Program-made: the position numbers and the translations under genes
Part shown: in pieces, positions 43,968-54,296 of the stretch
Layout: each line of letters starts with the position of its first letter
Position numbering within the stretch: position 1 is the first letter of the stretch
Notes under the pieces: model-generated
The model's database searches: none
Told to the model about the DNA's origin: nothing
What the model saw: only the letters and a program-made list of their open reading frames with translations
Source of the DNA: Hordeum vulgare subsp. vulgare
Taxonomy: Eukaryota > Streptophyta > Magnoliopsida > Poales > Poaceae
Length of the DNA: 64,000 bases
Direction of reading: 5' to 3'
NCBI RefSeq assembly: GCF_904849725.1
Contig: NC_058518.1
Location: 217,074,741-217,138,740, forward strand

Positions 43968-45602
43968 GATGTCTACTACGCAACCTTCTCCTTGTAGACG
44001 TTGTTGGGCCTCCAAGCGCAAAGGTTTGTAGGACAGTAGCAATTTTCCCTCAAGTGGGTGACCTAAGGTTTATCAATCCGCGGGAGGCGTAGGATGAAGA
44101 TGGTCTCTCTCAAGTAACCCTGCAACCAAATAACAAAGAGTCTCTTGTGTCCCCAACACACCCAATACAATGGTAAGTTGCATAGGTGCACTAGTTCGGT
44201 GAAGAGATGGTGATACAAGTGCAATATGGATGGTAGATATAGGTTTTTGTAATCTGAAATTACCAAAACAGCAAGGTAACAAATGGTAAAAGTGAGCACG
44301 AACGGTATTGCAATGCGTGGAAACAAGGCCTAGGGTTCATACTTTCACTAGTGAAGTTCTCTCAACAATGATAACATAATTGGATCATATAACTAGCCCT
44401 CAACATGCAACAAAGAGTCACTCCAAAGTCACTAATAGCGGGGAACAAACGAAGAGATTATTGTCGGGTACGAAACCACCACAAAGTTATTCTTTCTGAT
44501 CGATCTATCATAGAGTTCGTACTAGAATAACACCTTAAGATACATATCAACCAAGGCCCTAATGTCACCTAGATACTCCATTGTCACCTCAAGTATCCAT
44601 GGGTATGATTATATGATATGCATCACACAATCTCAGAATCATCTATTCAACCAACACATAGAACTTCAAAGAGTGCCCCAAAGTTTCTACCGGAGAGTCA
44701 AAACGTGTGCCAAACCCTGTGCATAGGTTCCCAATGTCACGAACCCGCAAGTTGATCACCAAAACATACTTCAAGTACTCACATGAATCCACGTGTGCCA
44801 ACCCATATGCATAGGTTCCCAATTGTCACAAACCCGCAAGTTGATCACAGCAGATAGACACGTCCAAGACATACATCAAGTGTTCTGAAAGACTCAATCC
44901 GATAAGATAACTCTAAAGGGGAAACTCAATTCATTACAAGAAGGGAGAGGGATAACAACATCATAAGATCCAACTATAGGATAAAAGCCCATGGTACATC
45001 GAGATCAAGACATCTCAAGAACACACGAGAGAGAGATCAAACACATAGCTAGTGGTACATACCCTCAGCCCCGAGGGAGAACTACTCCCTCCTCGTCATG
45101 GAGATCGCCGGGATGATGAAGATGGCGACCGGAAATGGATTCCCCCTCCGGCAGGGTGCCAGAACGGGCTCCATATTGGTTTTTCGTGGCTACAGAGGCT
45201 TGCGGCGGCGGAACTCCCGATCTAGGTTTCTTTCTGGAGGTTTCTGAATTTATAGGAATTTATGGCGGTGGAATTACGTTGGTTGAGCCCACGAGGAGGT
45301 AACAAGCCTGCCCTGCGCCACCTAGGGGGCTGGTGGCGGCGTCAGGGCTTGTGACTCCCTCGTGGATCTTCTGGCCTTCTTCCAAAGCTTCGGGGGTCTC
45401 TTTTGGTCCAAGAAAATCATCGTAAAGTTTCATTCCATTTGGACTCCGTCTGAAAATGGGCTAAAAACAAGGAAAAAACAGAAACTGGCACTTGGCACTT
45501 AGTTAATAGGTTAGTCCCAAAAAAGATATAAAATAGCATATTCATGCATATAAAACATCCAAAGTTGACAAGATAATAGCATGGAACCATCAAAAATTAT
45601 CA
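43968..45602 (-). mobile_element. Solo LTR of the element D group, minus strand (1635 bp)
   Basis: Plus-strand ends TGATGTCTACTACGCAACCT ... CAAAAATTATCA. An exact 5-bp TSD GCGAC flanks it (43963-43967, 45603-45607), and there is no interior. Read on the minus strand, its end resembles the element D LTR (GATAAACCTTA, then GAGGGAAA). Its 5' end (TGATAATTTTTG) lacks the ATACGT..ACGTAT block found at the start of the element D 3' LTR. Unequal recombination between two LTRs of a full element is the usual origin. Confidence 0.87.
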
Positions 45603-45607
45603 GCGAC

Positions 45608-46930
45608 TTGCCGGGGCCATGGCACCTGGACGACGGATTACTCCTCCATGGTCGGTGCCTTTTCGTGCTGGATCACGATGATCTCCATCACCAGGCTATC
45701 CTGCTGGCCCACTCGGCCAACCACGAGGGTGTGTAGAAGACTCTCCACCACCTATGCGCTGATTTCTACATCTCGGGCGATCGTCCGCTAGTACGAGGCT
45801 GGGTGCGGTCTTGCGTAACGTGCCAGCACAACAAGACAGAGACACTACAGCCGGCGGGCCTGCTACAACTCCTTGAGGGGCCTTCCCAGGTCTGGGCCGA
45901 CATCTCCATGGACTTCATCAAGGGCCTTCCCAAGGTGGGAGGCAAGTCCGTCATCCTCACACTGGTGAAACATTTCTTTAAGTACACGCACTTCATCACT
46001 CTCGGCCACCCCTGCACCGCCACATCAGTCGTGTGTGCCTTCTTGGACGACATCATACGCCTTCACGGGTTTCCGTCCTCGATTGTCAGCGACCTTGACC
46101 TAGTGTTCACCGGCGATGTTTGGTGGGATCTTTTTCGGATGGTAGGCCGTAGGCATCAAATTAAGCCTCAGCATGACATTTCATCCACATATCGATGGTC
46201 AATCCGAGGTGGTAAAAATCGTGATTGCTATGTACTTACCCTGTGTTACAGGTGATCGCCCCCGGGCTTGGGTGGACTGGCTCTCTTGGGTGGAGTACTG
46301 CTACAACACCCCCTACCACTGCGCCCTACGTGCCACCCCCTTCGAGGTGGTCTACGGTCGTCCTCCACCTCCCATGCTATTGTTCCAACCTGAGAAGGCT
46401 CAGACTGATGTGGTAGACACCCTTCTTTGCGGCCGGGATGAGATCCTTGCGAAGGTGCGCCAGCGTCTTCTCCACGCCTAGAATTAGTCTAATAAATACT
46501 ATGACGCCCATCACCGAGAGGCAGAGTTTACAGTGGCTGACTGGGTGTGGCTGCGTTTTCTTCACCACTTAAGCAGTCACTCGACCCCCGCGCCAAGCGC
46601 AAGCTCGGTCCTCGCTATGCTGGTCCGTTCCAGGTGCTGGAACGCATCGACACCGTCCCCTACCGCGTGCAGCTGCTGCCGGGAGCGCACATCTGCGACA
46701 TCTTCCATGTGTCCTTGTTGAATCCGTTTCGCGGGGAGCCTCCGACGGTTGCGTCGGATCTTCCACCGACCTCCGATGGCCACCTCCTTTCTTGTTCAGC
46801 GAAGGTGTTGGAGGCTGAATAGAGCTGCGGCATATGGCGCCTCTTGATCCAGTGGCAAGGCCTTATGGACGAGGATGCTACTTGGGAGCCCCTTGATAAG
46901 TTTTGCAAGCACTTCCCCGACTTCTAGCTC
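45608..46930 (+). pseudogene. Integrase and chromodomain of Reina-like element
   Basis: The zinc-binding N-terminus reads HSANHEGV ... LHHLCADFYISG ... SCVTCQHNK (His-His-Cys-Cys, 45710-45835). The core has ADISMDFIKGLPK (first Asp), LHGFPSSIVSDLDLVF (second Asp), then a frameshift near 46160, YCYNTPYHCAL and PFEVVYGRPPP. The C-terminal part reads KRKLGPRYAGPFQVLERI and VFHVSLL-type text, then a chromodomain-like tail LIQWQGLMDEDATWEPLDKF (46850-46910). Stops lie at 45736, 46480 and 46820. A chromodomain marks chromoviruses and is thought to guide integration to marked chromatin. Confidence 0.83.
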
Positions 46931-46948
46931 CAGTATGAGTTGTTTGCG

Positions 46949-46962
46949 CAGGCGGGGAGAGA
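46949..46962 (+). other. Purine tract of Reina-like element
   Basis: GCAGGCGGGGAGAGA lies immediately before the 3' LTR (TGTTATAACC). Confidence 0.65.
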
Positions 46963-47307
46963 TGTTATAACCGGTATACATTATAATCGAAGAGGGCCCA
47001 AGGCGCAGCCACTTAAGGTCTCGTCCCAACTTATTTAATAATTATTAGGGGCTTACCCAAGTTTATCATATAGGGCCAGGGAGATTATATATATTTAGGT
47101 AAGGACTCAGTTTTGATTAAGCTGAACCAATCATATATGCTCGGCTCCCAACAGGAGCCGGCGCCCTAACCCTAGCCGCCTCGAGCCTATCTCTCTCACA
47201 CGCGATCATGGCGCCCTGCCACCGCTGGCCGCACGCCTCGCCCCGCCAACCTCTCTTCCACCCTTATAACCTAAGACAAAGACCTGGTGGGGATCCTATT
47301 CCTATCA
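46963..47307 (+). repeat. 3' LTR of Reina-like element (345 bp)
   Basis: Collinear with 9774-10101: GGTATACATTATAA, TTATTAGGGGCTT, GGGAGATTATATATA, GCCCTAACCCTAGCC and the end CCTATTCCTATCA. It carries a short extra CACGCGATCATGG stretch not in the left LTR. Confidence 0.87.
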
Positions 47308-47316
47308 ACTGGAGAA

Positions 47317-47398
47317 GTTATGACCGATATACATTATAACCCACGGGCGCAGCCACTTAAAGGCCTCACCCAACTTATCTTATAGTTATTAGGGGCTT
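47317..47398 (+). repeat. Second, partial Reina-type LTR
   Basis: GTTATGACCGATATACATTATAAC ... TTATTAGGGGCTT repeats the first 80-odd bases of the LTR just upstream, with a 14-bp gap. It starts nine bases after the complete LTR and is cut off by the S1 LTR at 47399. It may be the start of another copy whose remainder lies beyond the S1/S2 block. Confidence 0.75.
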
Positions 47399-50300
47399 TG
47401 TCACACCCTGTTTTTACCTTACTTCAACTGTAGCCTTTTCAATAATCTGAGTTTATTAAAACTTTTTAAGCAAGTGCTATGAGTGCCATGATTGCCATTG
47501 TTTGTATGTATGCTTGAATGAGTGGATCCAAAAACAATATTTTTATAACATGTTATTTTCAAAAAGAACATTTTCTCATTTTAGCTATTTCAAAACCTTG
47601 CTTTGGATTTGCACAACAAGACCCTGATTCCAAGGGAGTGCCTTCACCCAAAGATTGTATTCTGATTTTGGAACTATTATAAATGTCCAAAATCAAAAAA
47701 TAATTATTTTGTAAAATATTTTTCTATTTTATTTGCATGTCCTTTGTTGAGGGCAAAAATGATATTTCTGTATGGAAAATAATTTTTCTGCCTTAGAATA
47801 ATCTCAAAAAATTTGGGGATAGTCACACGACATATATTTTCCATACATTAGATTTTCAACCCCTATTTATATTCAAATTATTTGACAACATCCTTGAAAA
47901 TCTATTCTGTCTGTTTTGACGTTTTGAAATATTTCCAAAGGAAATATTCCCAATAAATTCCCAGAAAATTCTAGCATGCTTCCCAAGCTATATTCGGTGG
48001 CCATGCCAAATTTCATCCCATTCCAAGGTGGTTTGGTTCACCAAATAATCCTAAAGTCCTCTTTGTCCAGAATCAAGTTGAAGCAACTCTACATAACAAA
48101 GTTTGTCCAAATAGCTTGAAACTTTACACGAGTGCTCAACACCCCAAATGAGGAGACCGTGTAAAAAATTGGATTTGTGGGGATTAATTTACCCACATTC
48201 CCATTTGGAAGGACAAAACTGCCCATTTGGGGGTGATTTCAAGTTTGCATTGCCAGACTTGTCCAAGGGACCTCAAATTTGGTGGAGCCTCGTATTTTTG
48301 CATCGAACCTAACCTTGTTATATTTCAGCATCAGTGGTGAAGGTTAACTACCCCAACCACCTATGGAACACCTTCTGCGAGCATGGTCAAACAAAACTTA
48401 TCACCCTCTACACCCACTCCCTTTCCATAAAGCTCTAAGAGCAAGCTGCCAGCACCACTCCTCAACTACAAACGAGTGGCCCTCTTTAGTTCCAAGGAGG
48501 TTAGCCAAAATCTTCATTTATTCTCCGATTCAAGGCTGACAGCTCCTCTTTACTCACCTCCTTTGACCAGTAGTGAGACCCTCGGCTCTCGAAGGGCTAA
48601 GGAGCATCTAACCAAACCCTGGACACGCCAGACACAGCCAAAGCACCCCAGAGCGCGCTAGCATGCCGTGGCATGCCAAAACTACGCTCTTGGCGTGCTA
48701 CAGGGCGCACGTGAGGCGAAGGAGGCCAGCCCTGGCCGGTTCTCCCCTCCCCTCTGTGTCTCTCCGTGTCTCCGACAACCCTCGTGAATCAGGGCAGCCT
48801 CAGGGCCCCTTCTCTCGCTATCTGTAGACAAGGGCGACCTATGCCCGCGCCCGCCAGATTCGGCCAGAAGAGCGCGGCCCCGTTGCACACGTGCACTGAG
48901 TCTCTTCCCTCTCCCGTCGATTCACTGGGTCATAAACCATATCCGCAAAACCGTGGTATCGACCCCGAGCTCTCTGCCCTCTCCTGCAGGCCAAGGTGAA
49001 ACCACCGGCGCTCCCCGCTTGGTGCACCCTTGCTGGCCTATAAATAGGACTCCCCCTTTGCTCCAGCGCCTCACACCACTCCTCCAGACCCTCAATCAAG
49101 CCCCTAGCCACCCCATTCGAGCATAGAGAACTCCGATGCTCGAGATCGACCAAGGCCCCGCCGCTATGAAGCTTCGTCGATCTCGGGCTTCTCCACCTCT
49201 TGACCGAGCGATTCCCTGTCTGTATCAACCTTCTTATCCACCTCCTGAATTGGCTCCGCCGTCGTCTCATCGTCTCCGGTGACCAAGGGCCTCATTGTCG
49301 TTCCTTTGACCACCAGCAGGTAGGCTACGATGCGGTGCTTCCATTCCTGTCGTCGTTAGGACATGAGGGCGTCAGTATCGCCACCGGAGTGCGTTCCCTC
49401 CACTATGTCTAGAGGAGGAAAACGACCCCGACAAGCATGTCCCGCAAGGGCCCGCGCGTCAGGTTTGAACCTAACGGCGCGCGCGCGTGGGCTGCTGGCT
49501 TGCTAACTGGCCGGTTGGCCAGTTGGGCCAGCCCAGCCACTGGTCGAGCTAGGCCACGCCTCATCCCCTTTTTATTTTTATTTTAATTTGTTTTTAAAGA
49601 TTTTTGCAGAGTTTATTATTTAATCAAATTTAATTATTTTCCACCACAATTCTTCTAAAAATTTGTAGAATCTAACAGAGATGTTATACAAATTTTTATG
49701 AAAACTTTTCTGCGTAGTTATAATTAAATTCTTCTAAAAATGTGTAGAATCTAACAGAGATTTATTAGAATAGGATAACATTTTTAAAATGAGTTTGTGC
49801 TCTGCTTTTGAGTGAACAACTTATTTTATTACTATTATTACGACGATAGATTCCGCGTTCGATGAAGGAGCCGGACTCAAAGACCCGGAAGACCCCGATT
49901 ACCTAGCTGATGAACGAAAGCAACCCTTTGACCATGTTTGAGCAGAATATTACTGCATGCCATGTAGAGTAATTATTTCCCTTGCATATGATCATGAGTA
50001 TTCGGTAAACCATCAATACGGTGTTACCGATGGCTTCTCCATAGCACTTGCATATGAAGCATGATCCTACCACCTACGAGGGTCACGCTGATATTATGTT
50101 GACAAGTAGACAGTAGAGCTACGCATAGTAGGAGGACATGCATGATGATGGTAGAGTTGATATCAAAGGTTACGAAAACCCCGTTGGGTGCCACTAATGC
50201 CCGAGTGTGGTGATAATGAGTTAGGTGGCCACTTCTGAAGCAGTGGTGCACTGAGTAAAGTTTTGTGTGAGTGGTTTCGGAAGGGGATTGATTTATGATG

Positions 50301-51433
50301 TGTCGACCATCCCAACCTTACATGTGCGGCCACGATACCCCTTTATTGGACGGGGCTTTGTTGACTAGTTTGGTCGGTGCTAGCAAAGAGCCACATTACT
50401 AGTGGCAGGAGTGATATGTGGTAATTCTCGTGACGGGGTCATACCAGGTAGGTTGACTATGCCTTTTTACGTGTTCAGGGCACACCATTGGCCCGCACAT
50501 GGATGATACGGTCGAGAGTTGGTGTTCAAAAGACGTACATCATGTGGGCTGGGTACCAATCGAGTGGAACAATTTGTCTAGTATCGTCAAGGGAAAGGCA
50601 ATGAGCGGGTACTTACCTCTGGTATGTTATATACCGCGAGTCGTGGATGACACGGAAGTTTCCCGGATCTCGTGGCTACAACGTACAACCTCTACAGAGT
50701 GTAAAACTATTCGAATAGTCGTGTCCAGGATCAAGGATAGTTGGGTAATCCTTCTTAAACGACATCCAGTCATTTCCGCATAAACCAAGTGTTTGTGTGT
50801 TCAGTGTGCTATCTGAAATAGTTGATATGACCAAGTTTGGTGACTTGGCAAATCTTGTGAACCCGAAGTGTTCAGCCCTCAGCGAATATGTTGATATCTG
50901 TAACCTGTTCTTCTGAATATCATCTAGCTTATAATGCATATACATACCCGTCTATGATCATGTTTATTTACATTCAGAGCTTGCTTTCCGCAAATGTTGC
51001 ATATCACTTATTATCATACCAACTGCGTTATCCATATCGTGGGATTTTTGCGAGTACATTCATTGTACTCACTAGCTTGCCATTGGTTATGTTACTGACG
51101 AGACATGGAAGAACCGGAGTTTGGAGAAGAATTCGACATCGGAGACAGACACGCGAACTAGGACGCTTCCTAGTCAGAATGCGTGTTGGTGAATGTTGAT
51201 GGCATGGGATCGTGTTTATTCCCAAGATTTCAGCTAGTAGATGTATTGTTGTGTTTGGCCTTCTAGGCCCTATCTATGTCAGACTTGACCATGATAGTCA
51301 TTTGATGTATCAAACTGTGTGTTGGATGTAAGACTCTCAATATTCTGTATCTGTGTGTTTGGTGAGCATTGATCTCTTGGATCACTAAGCACGTTCATTT
51401 GGCGATCTCGATTCGTAAGTCGGGGTCCCCACA
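47399..51433 (+). repeat. 5' LTR of S1 (4035 bp)
   Basis: Starts TGTCACACCCTG and ends GGGTCCCCACA. It is inversely homologous to 57917-61399 and its 3' part to 8961-9773. It contains an AT-rich first kilobase, a GC-rich U3 zone (48600-49000), a TATA box at 49039 and a long 2.4-kb downstream part. The small ORFs in it are not shared in frame by S2. Confidence 0.87.
49039..49046 (+). promoter_or_regulatory. TATA box in S1 LTR
   Basis: TATAAATA preceded by GGCC and followed by a pyrimidine-rich CTCCCCCTTTGCTCC, the best core-promoter candidate in this LTR. Confidence 0.6.
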
Positions 51434-51436
51434 GAG

Positions 51437-51450
51437 TTGGTATGAGAGGC
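51437..51450 (+). other. PBS of S1 (variant initiator-Met type)
   Basis: TTGGTATGAGAGGC begins three bases after the LTR end. It differs from TTGGTATCAGAGC by a substitution and a one-base insertion. Confidence 0.7.
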
Positions 51451-51615
51451 ATCCTGACTGTAGGAAGCCTTAGGTAGCATGGACGATAGCCGAGACGATT
51501 AGCACACTCATCCCTCACACTTGAGATTTCTACACCTTACTACTATTTCATACCACCCACAAATTTCTAAGCCTCTCCTTTAAACCTTGTAAATAGCGTC
51601 GTACCTGAGACGCTT

Positions 51616-52329
51616 ATGGAAACTGGCTTTCCCTTTCTTTTGGGAGACAGCCTGGAGAAGTGTCAATTACACCGCACGCCCATTTTCCTCTACCACGAGC
51701 TCTGGGTCAACGCCGACACAATGGAATATCACGTAGATATGATAGTGAAGGCAAACGACTCCCCAACTAGTTGGTTCTTTGAAGGACCACAAACGGCAGC
51801 ACGAGAGGTGCTCGTGGATCTCAACGATATCCTTCTTGAGATGGCCAACGAGCCGGCTACTCATCACCTACCTTTTGTTAAGGACAGGCTTGATGGGAGC
51901 TGGACACTCAACCCATTCCCCAAAGACGAGACGCCGCTCAGGTGTCAGACTTACTACAACCTCTCCACCGACAACCTAACTCATCTTTTGATCAAGGAAT
52001 CCGTGACACTTCACCAAGAACTACACCAAGTCAAGGACCTACTCCGCTTGGAAAATATGAAGACCCGCAATGTCAAGAAGGAAGGAGCACCCAAAGGGCA
52101 GACTACCATTGCCTTCCAAGCAGGGATACCGCCGCTCCGGGCCACTCCTATACAGAGCCGCCATCTGACCGCGGAAGAATACAATAAGCTTCTCACCTCT
52201 TTGCCAACAAAGCGATGCCGTGATGGACCTCTTCCGTCTCCCACACGTCTGAAGGTAGAAGACACCAACGAGGATGAAGATGAAGACCCTGTAGAGTCTG
52301 CATATGAGACCGAGAAGTCCACCGCTTAG
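51616..52329 (+). CDS. Intact 237-codon leader ORF of S1, function unknown
   Basis: An uninterrupted frame from ATG 51616 lies between the PBS and gag, in an element whose gag and pol are all broken. The N-terminal half is mixed and looks globular (HRTPIFLYHELWVNADTMEY, then SWFFEGPQTAAREVLVDLND). The middle has a helical stretch rich in Leu/His/Glu (LLIKESVTLHQELHQVKDLL). The C-terminus is acidic (EDTNEDEDEDPVE). No signal peptide, membrane segment, zinc knuckle or catalytic motif is seen. It is not gag, which starts near 52624. It may be an extra element-encoded protein or a captured host fragment. I do not recognise the family. Confidence 0.55.
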   Translation: METGFPFLLGDSLEKCQLHRTPIFLYHELWVNADTMEYHVDMIVKANDSPTSWFFEGPQTAAREVLVDLNDILLEMANEPATHHLPFVKDRLDGSWTLNPFPKDETPLRCQTYYNLSTDNLTHLLIKESVTLHQELHQVKDLLRLENMKTRNVKKEGAPKGQTTIAFQAGIPPLRATPIQSRHLTAEEYNKLLTSLPTKRCRDGPLPSPTRLKVEDTNEDEDEDPVESAYETEKSTA

Positions 52330-52623
52330 GTGAACGTCTTAGGCAAGATAGGAGTCTCCCCAGCGAAGTCAAGTCCGTTTGTCGGTTCATGAGAACCACG
52401 AGTGTTGTGTGCTTCTTGTTCATGTTTTGATGAGAGTTGCATTTCTTCCTTAGGCAGCTTGTAAGCGAATACATCACTTGTTTTAATCAAGTAATTGTGT
52501 TAGTTTCCTCAAACCTTTTTGTTTGTCCCACACAGTTGCACAGTACCAAACCCCCTTATCTAGGAGTGTCATCCCTTATGATTCCCCGACCACTTCGGAA
52601 TATTGCCCTATCTTCTCCCAAAC

Positions 52624-53800
52624 ATGATGGTGATTTCTACTCCCACCAGCACCTTGGGCAACCGCATCACTAGCGCTTTTCGCCAGCAGCCGGGAACTGG
52701 TGGGTTTTCCCAAGCTGGAGATCACCCTAAGTAGCAGAAAGGCGACATTCCCCTGCCGCCACCTCCTCCAAAGATCATGACTGTGGCTCAGTTCCTCCAA
52801 GCTCTCCGAGAGGAACGTCAAGCCAACAATGCCACCACCCAAGAGCTGGCTCAAGTCCTAGTGAACATTCCGCCATAGAACGGAAATGGCAACAGTCATC
52901 CACTATATCTGAGTTTATGAGGACTACGCCTCCCATATTCACGGAGAGAACTGAACCGTTGGATGCCGATGACTGGATCCGCACCATCGAAGACCTCCTT
53001 GCGCTAGTCAAATGCATTGACGATTTAGAGAAAGTCCTTTATGATTCTCACTGTCTCGGAGGCACGACCAGGGCTTGGTGGGACTGGTTCCACATCATTC
53101 AGGAACAACACACTATCTCCTGGACTGACTTCAAGGAAAGATTTCGCGCTGCTCACATTCCCGCTGGAATGATGACCATTAAGAAGCAGGAATTCCGAGC
53201 TCTGAGGCAAGGCACTGGAACCGTCAAGGAGTACCTGCAAAAGTTTAACTTTTTGTCAAGATACGCACCCGAAGATGTCAACACTGAAGATGCAAAGGTG
53301 GAACGCTTCATGGAAGAACTACAGCAGTCACTTCAGTATCAACTTGTTGTTTGTGAATGTCAGACCTTCTGTGATCATGTAAACAAATCCCTCATGCTGG
53401 AGGATAACTGTCGCGCGATGGATGACACCCGTAAGCGTAAGCCAATGGGTAATGGAGGTCCCAGTAACCAAAAGTCACGTCCGTGGCAATCCGCCCCGGC
53501 AAGACCCACCTATCAGCAACAAAATTATAAGGCACCAACGTTCCGCTAGAATTACCAGCCCCAGCAGCATGCCAATCCCAAGCTAGCGATCAATTCTCCC
53601 AACAGCAGTGGAGTCAAGCCCAACATTCCAGGGCAGGTTACCTGCTTTGGATGTGGTTAGACTAGGCACTACTCCAGGCAATGCCCCAACAAGAAGCCCG
53701 ATGCACCGCGCCCCAATGCTCCTAATCAAGGACAAGGACATGGGGCACCAAGGAGGAACCAAGATCCCCGCAATCAGCAGTACCACATCAGGGGACGCGT
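52624..53800 (+). pseudogene. Gag of S1 with zinc knuckle
   Basis: ATG 52624 starts a Gln/Pro-rich N-terminus with stops at about 52730 and 52876 and a frame change near 52910. The core (52917-53549) reads PLDADDWIRTIEDLLALVKC, TTRAWWDWF, ISWTDFKERFRAAHIPAGMM, KKQEFRALRQGTGTVKEYLQ and FNFLSRYAPEDV, which is typical chromovirus gag. After a TAG at 53547 the same frame holds a CCHC knuckle CFGCG(stop)TRHYSRQC (about 53643-53684), with correct Cys-x2-Cys-x4-His-x4-Cys spacing apart from the stop. Gag packages RNA; the knuckle binds nucleic acid. Confidence 0.82.
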
Positions 53801-53819
53801 GAATCACATCTTCGTAGAA

Positions 53820-54240
53820 GAAGCCTAGGAGGACCCGGACTGCATTCTACGTACGTTCCTTGTGAACTCCACCCTGGCAACATTATTGTTTGATTGTGGT
53901 GTTGCACATTCTTTTGCCACCCAAAAGTTTGCGGAAAATGTGGTTTGAAGCCTACCCTCCTTAATGGACAAATGGCAGTACATACCCCAGGAGAAGTGCT
54001 AAGGACCAACCTAGGATGTAGAGGAGTCCGGATCAACATCAATGGGATAAGCTTCAATGCAGATCTCTTCGTCCATAAGTTGCAAGGCTTAGACGTGATC
54101 CTTGGTATGGATTGGTTGGCCAGACACAAAAGCATACTCGACTACACCAAAAGGGCTATTACCATGACAAGTGACCGATGGATCAAAGTCAAGTATGTCC
54201 CTGATCCAACCTCCACTCAAGTTCCTTAGGTTAATTGCCT
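53820..54240 (+). pseudogene. Aspartic protease of S1
   Basis: LATLLFDCGVAHSFAT (about 53876-53925) is the active-site segment, usually LFDSGASHSF; the catalytic Asp and Gly remain but Ser is Cys. A frameshift near 53945 leads to ININGISFNADLF and LDVILGMDWLARHKSILDY (54090-54150), the second conserved region, then IDYTKRA-type text. The frame ends at 54229. Confidence 0.78.
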
Positions 54241-54296
54241 TTCGGAAGAAGAGTTGGACGAGTAGCAATAGTCTGTGAATACCCGGACGTCTTCCC

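Larger units (their letters stand above)
9774..47307 (+). mobile_element. Reina-like chromovirus (Ty3/gypsy), split by three insertions
   Basis: Short LTRs (9774-10101 and 46963-47307) with the same start (TGTTAT..C.GGTATACATT) and the same end (CCTATCA) bracket gag, protease, RT/RNase H, integrase and chromodomain in the usual Ty3/gypsy order. Subtracting element C, the CACTA transposon and the solo LTR leaves about 5.4 kb, the usual size for the Reina clade, which is known for short LTRs and one gag-pol frame. Each insertion has its own TSD (GTAT[G/C], ATA, GCGAC), which supports the reconstruction. Many stops and frameshifts show it is dead. Its own TSD was not found. Confidence 0.87.
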
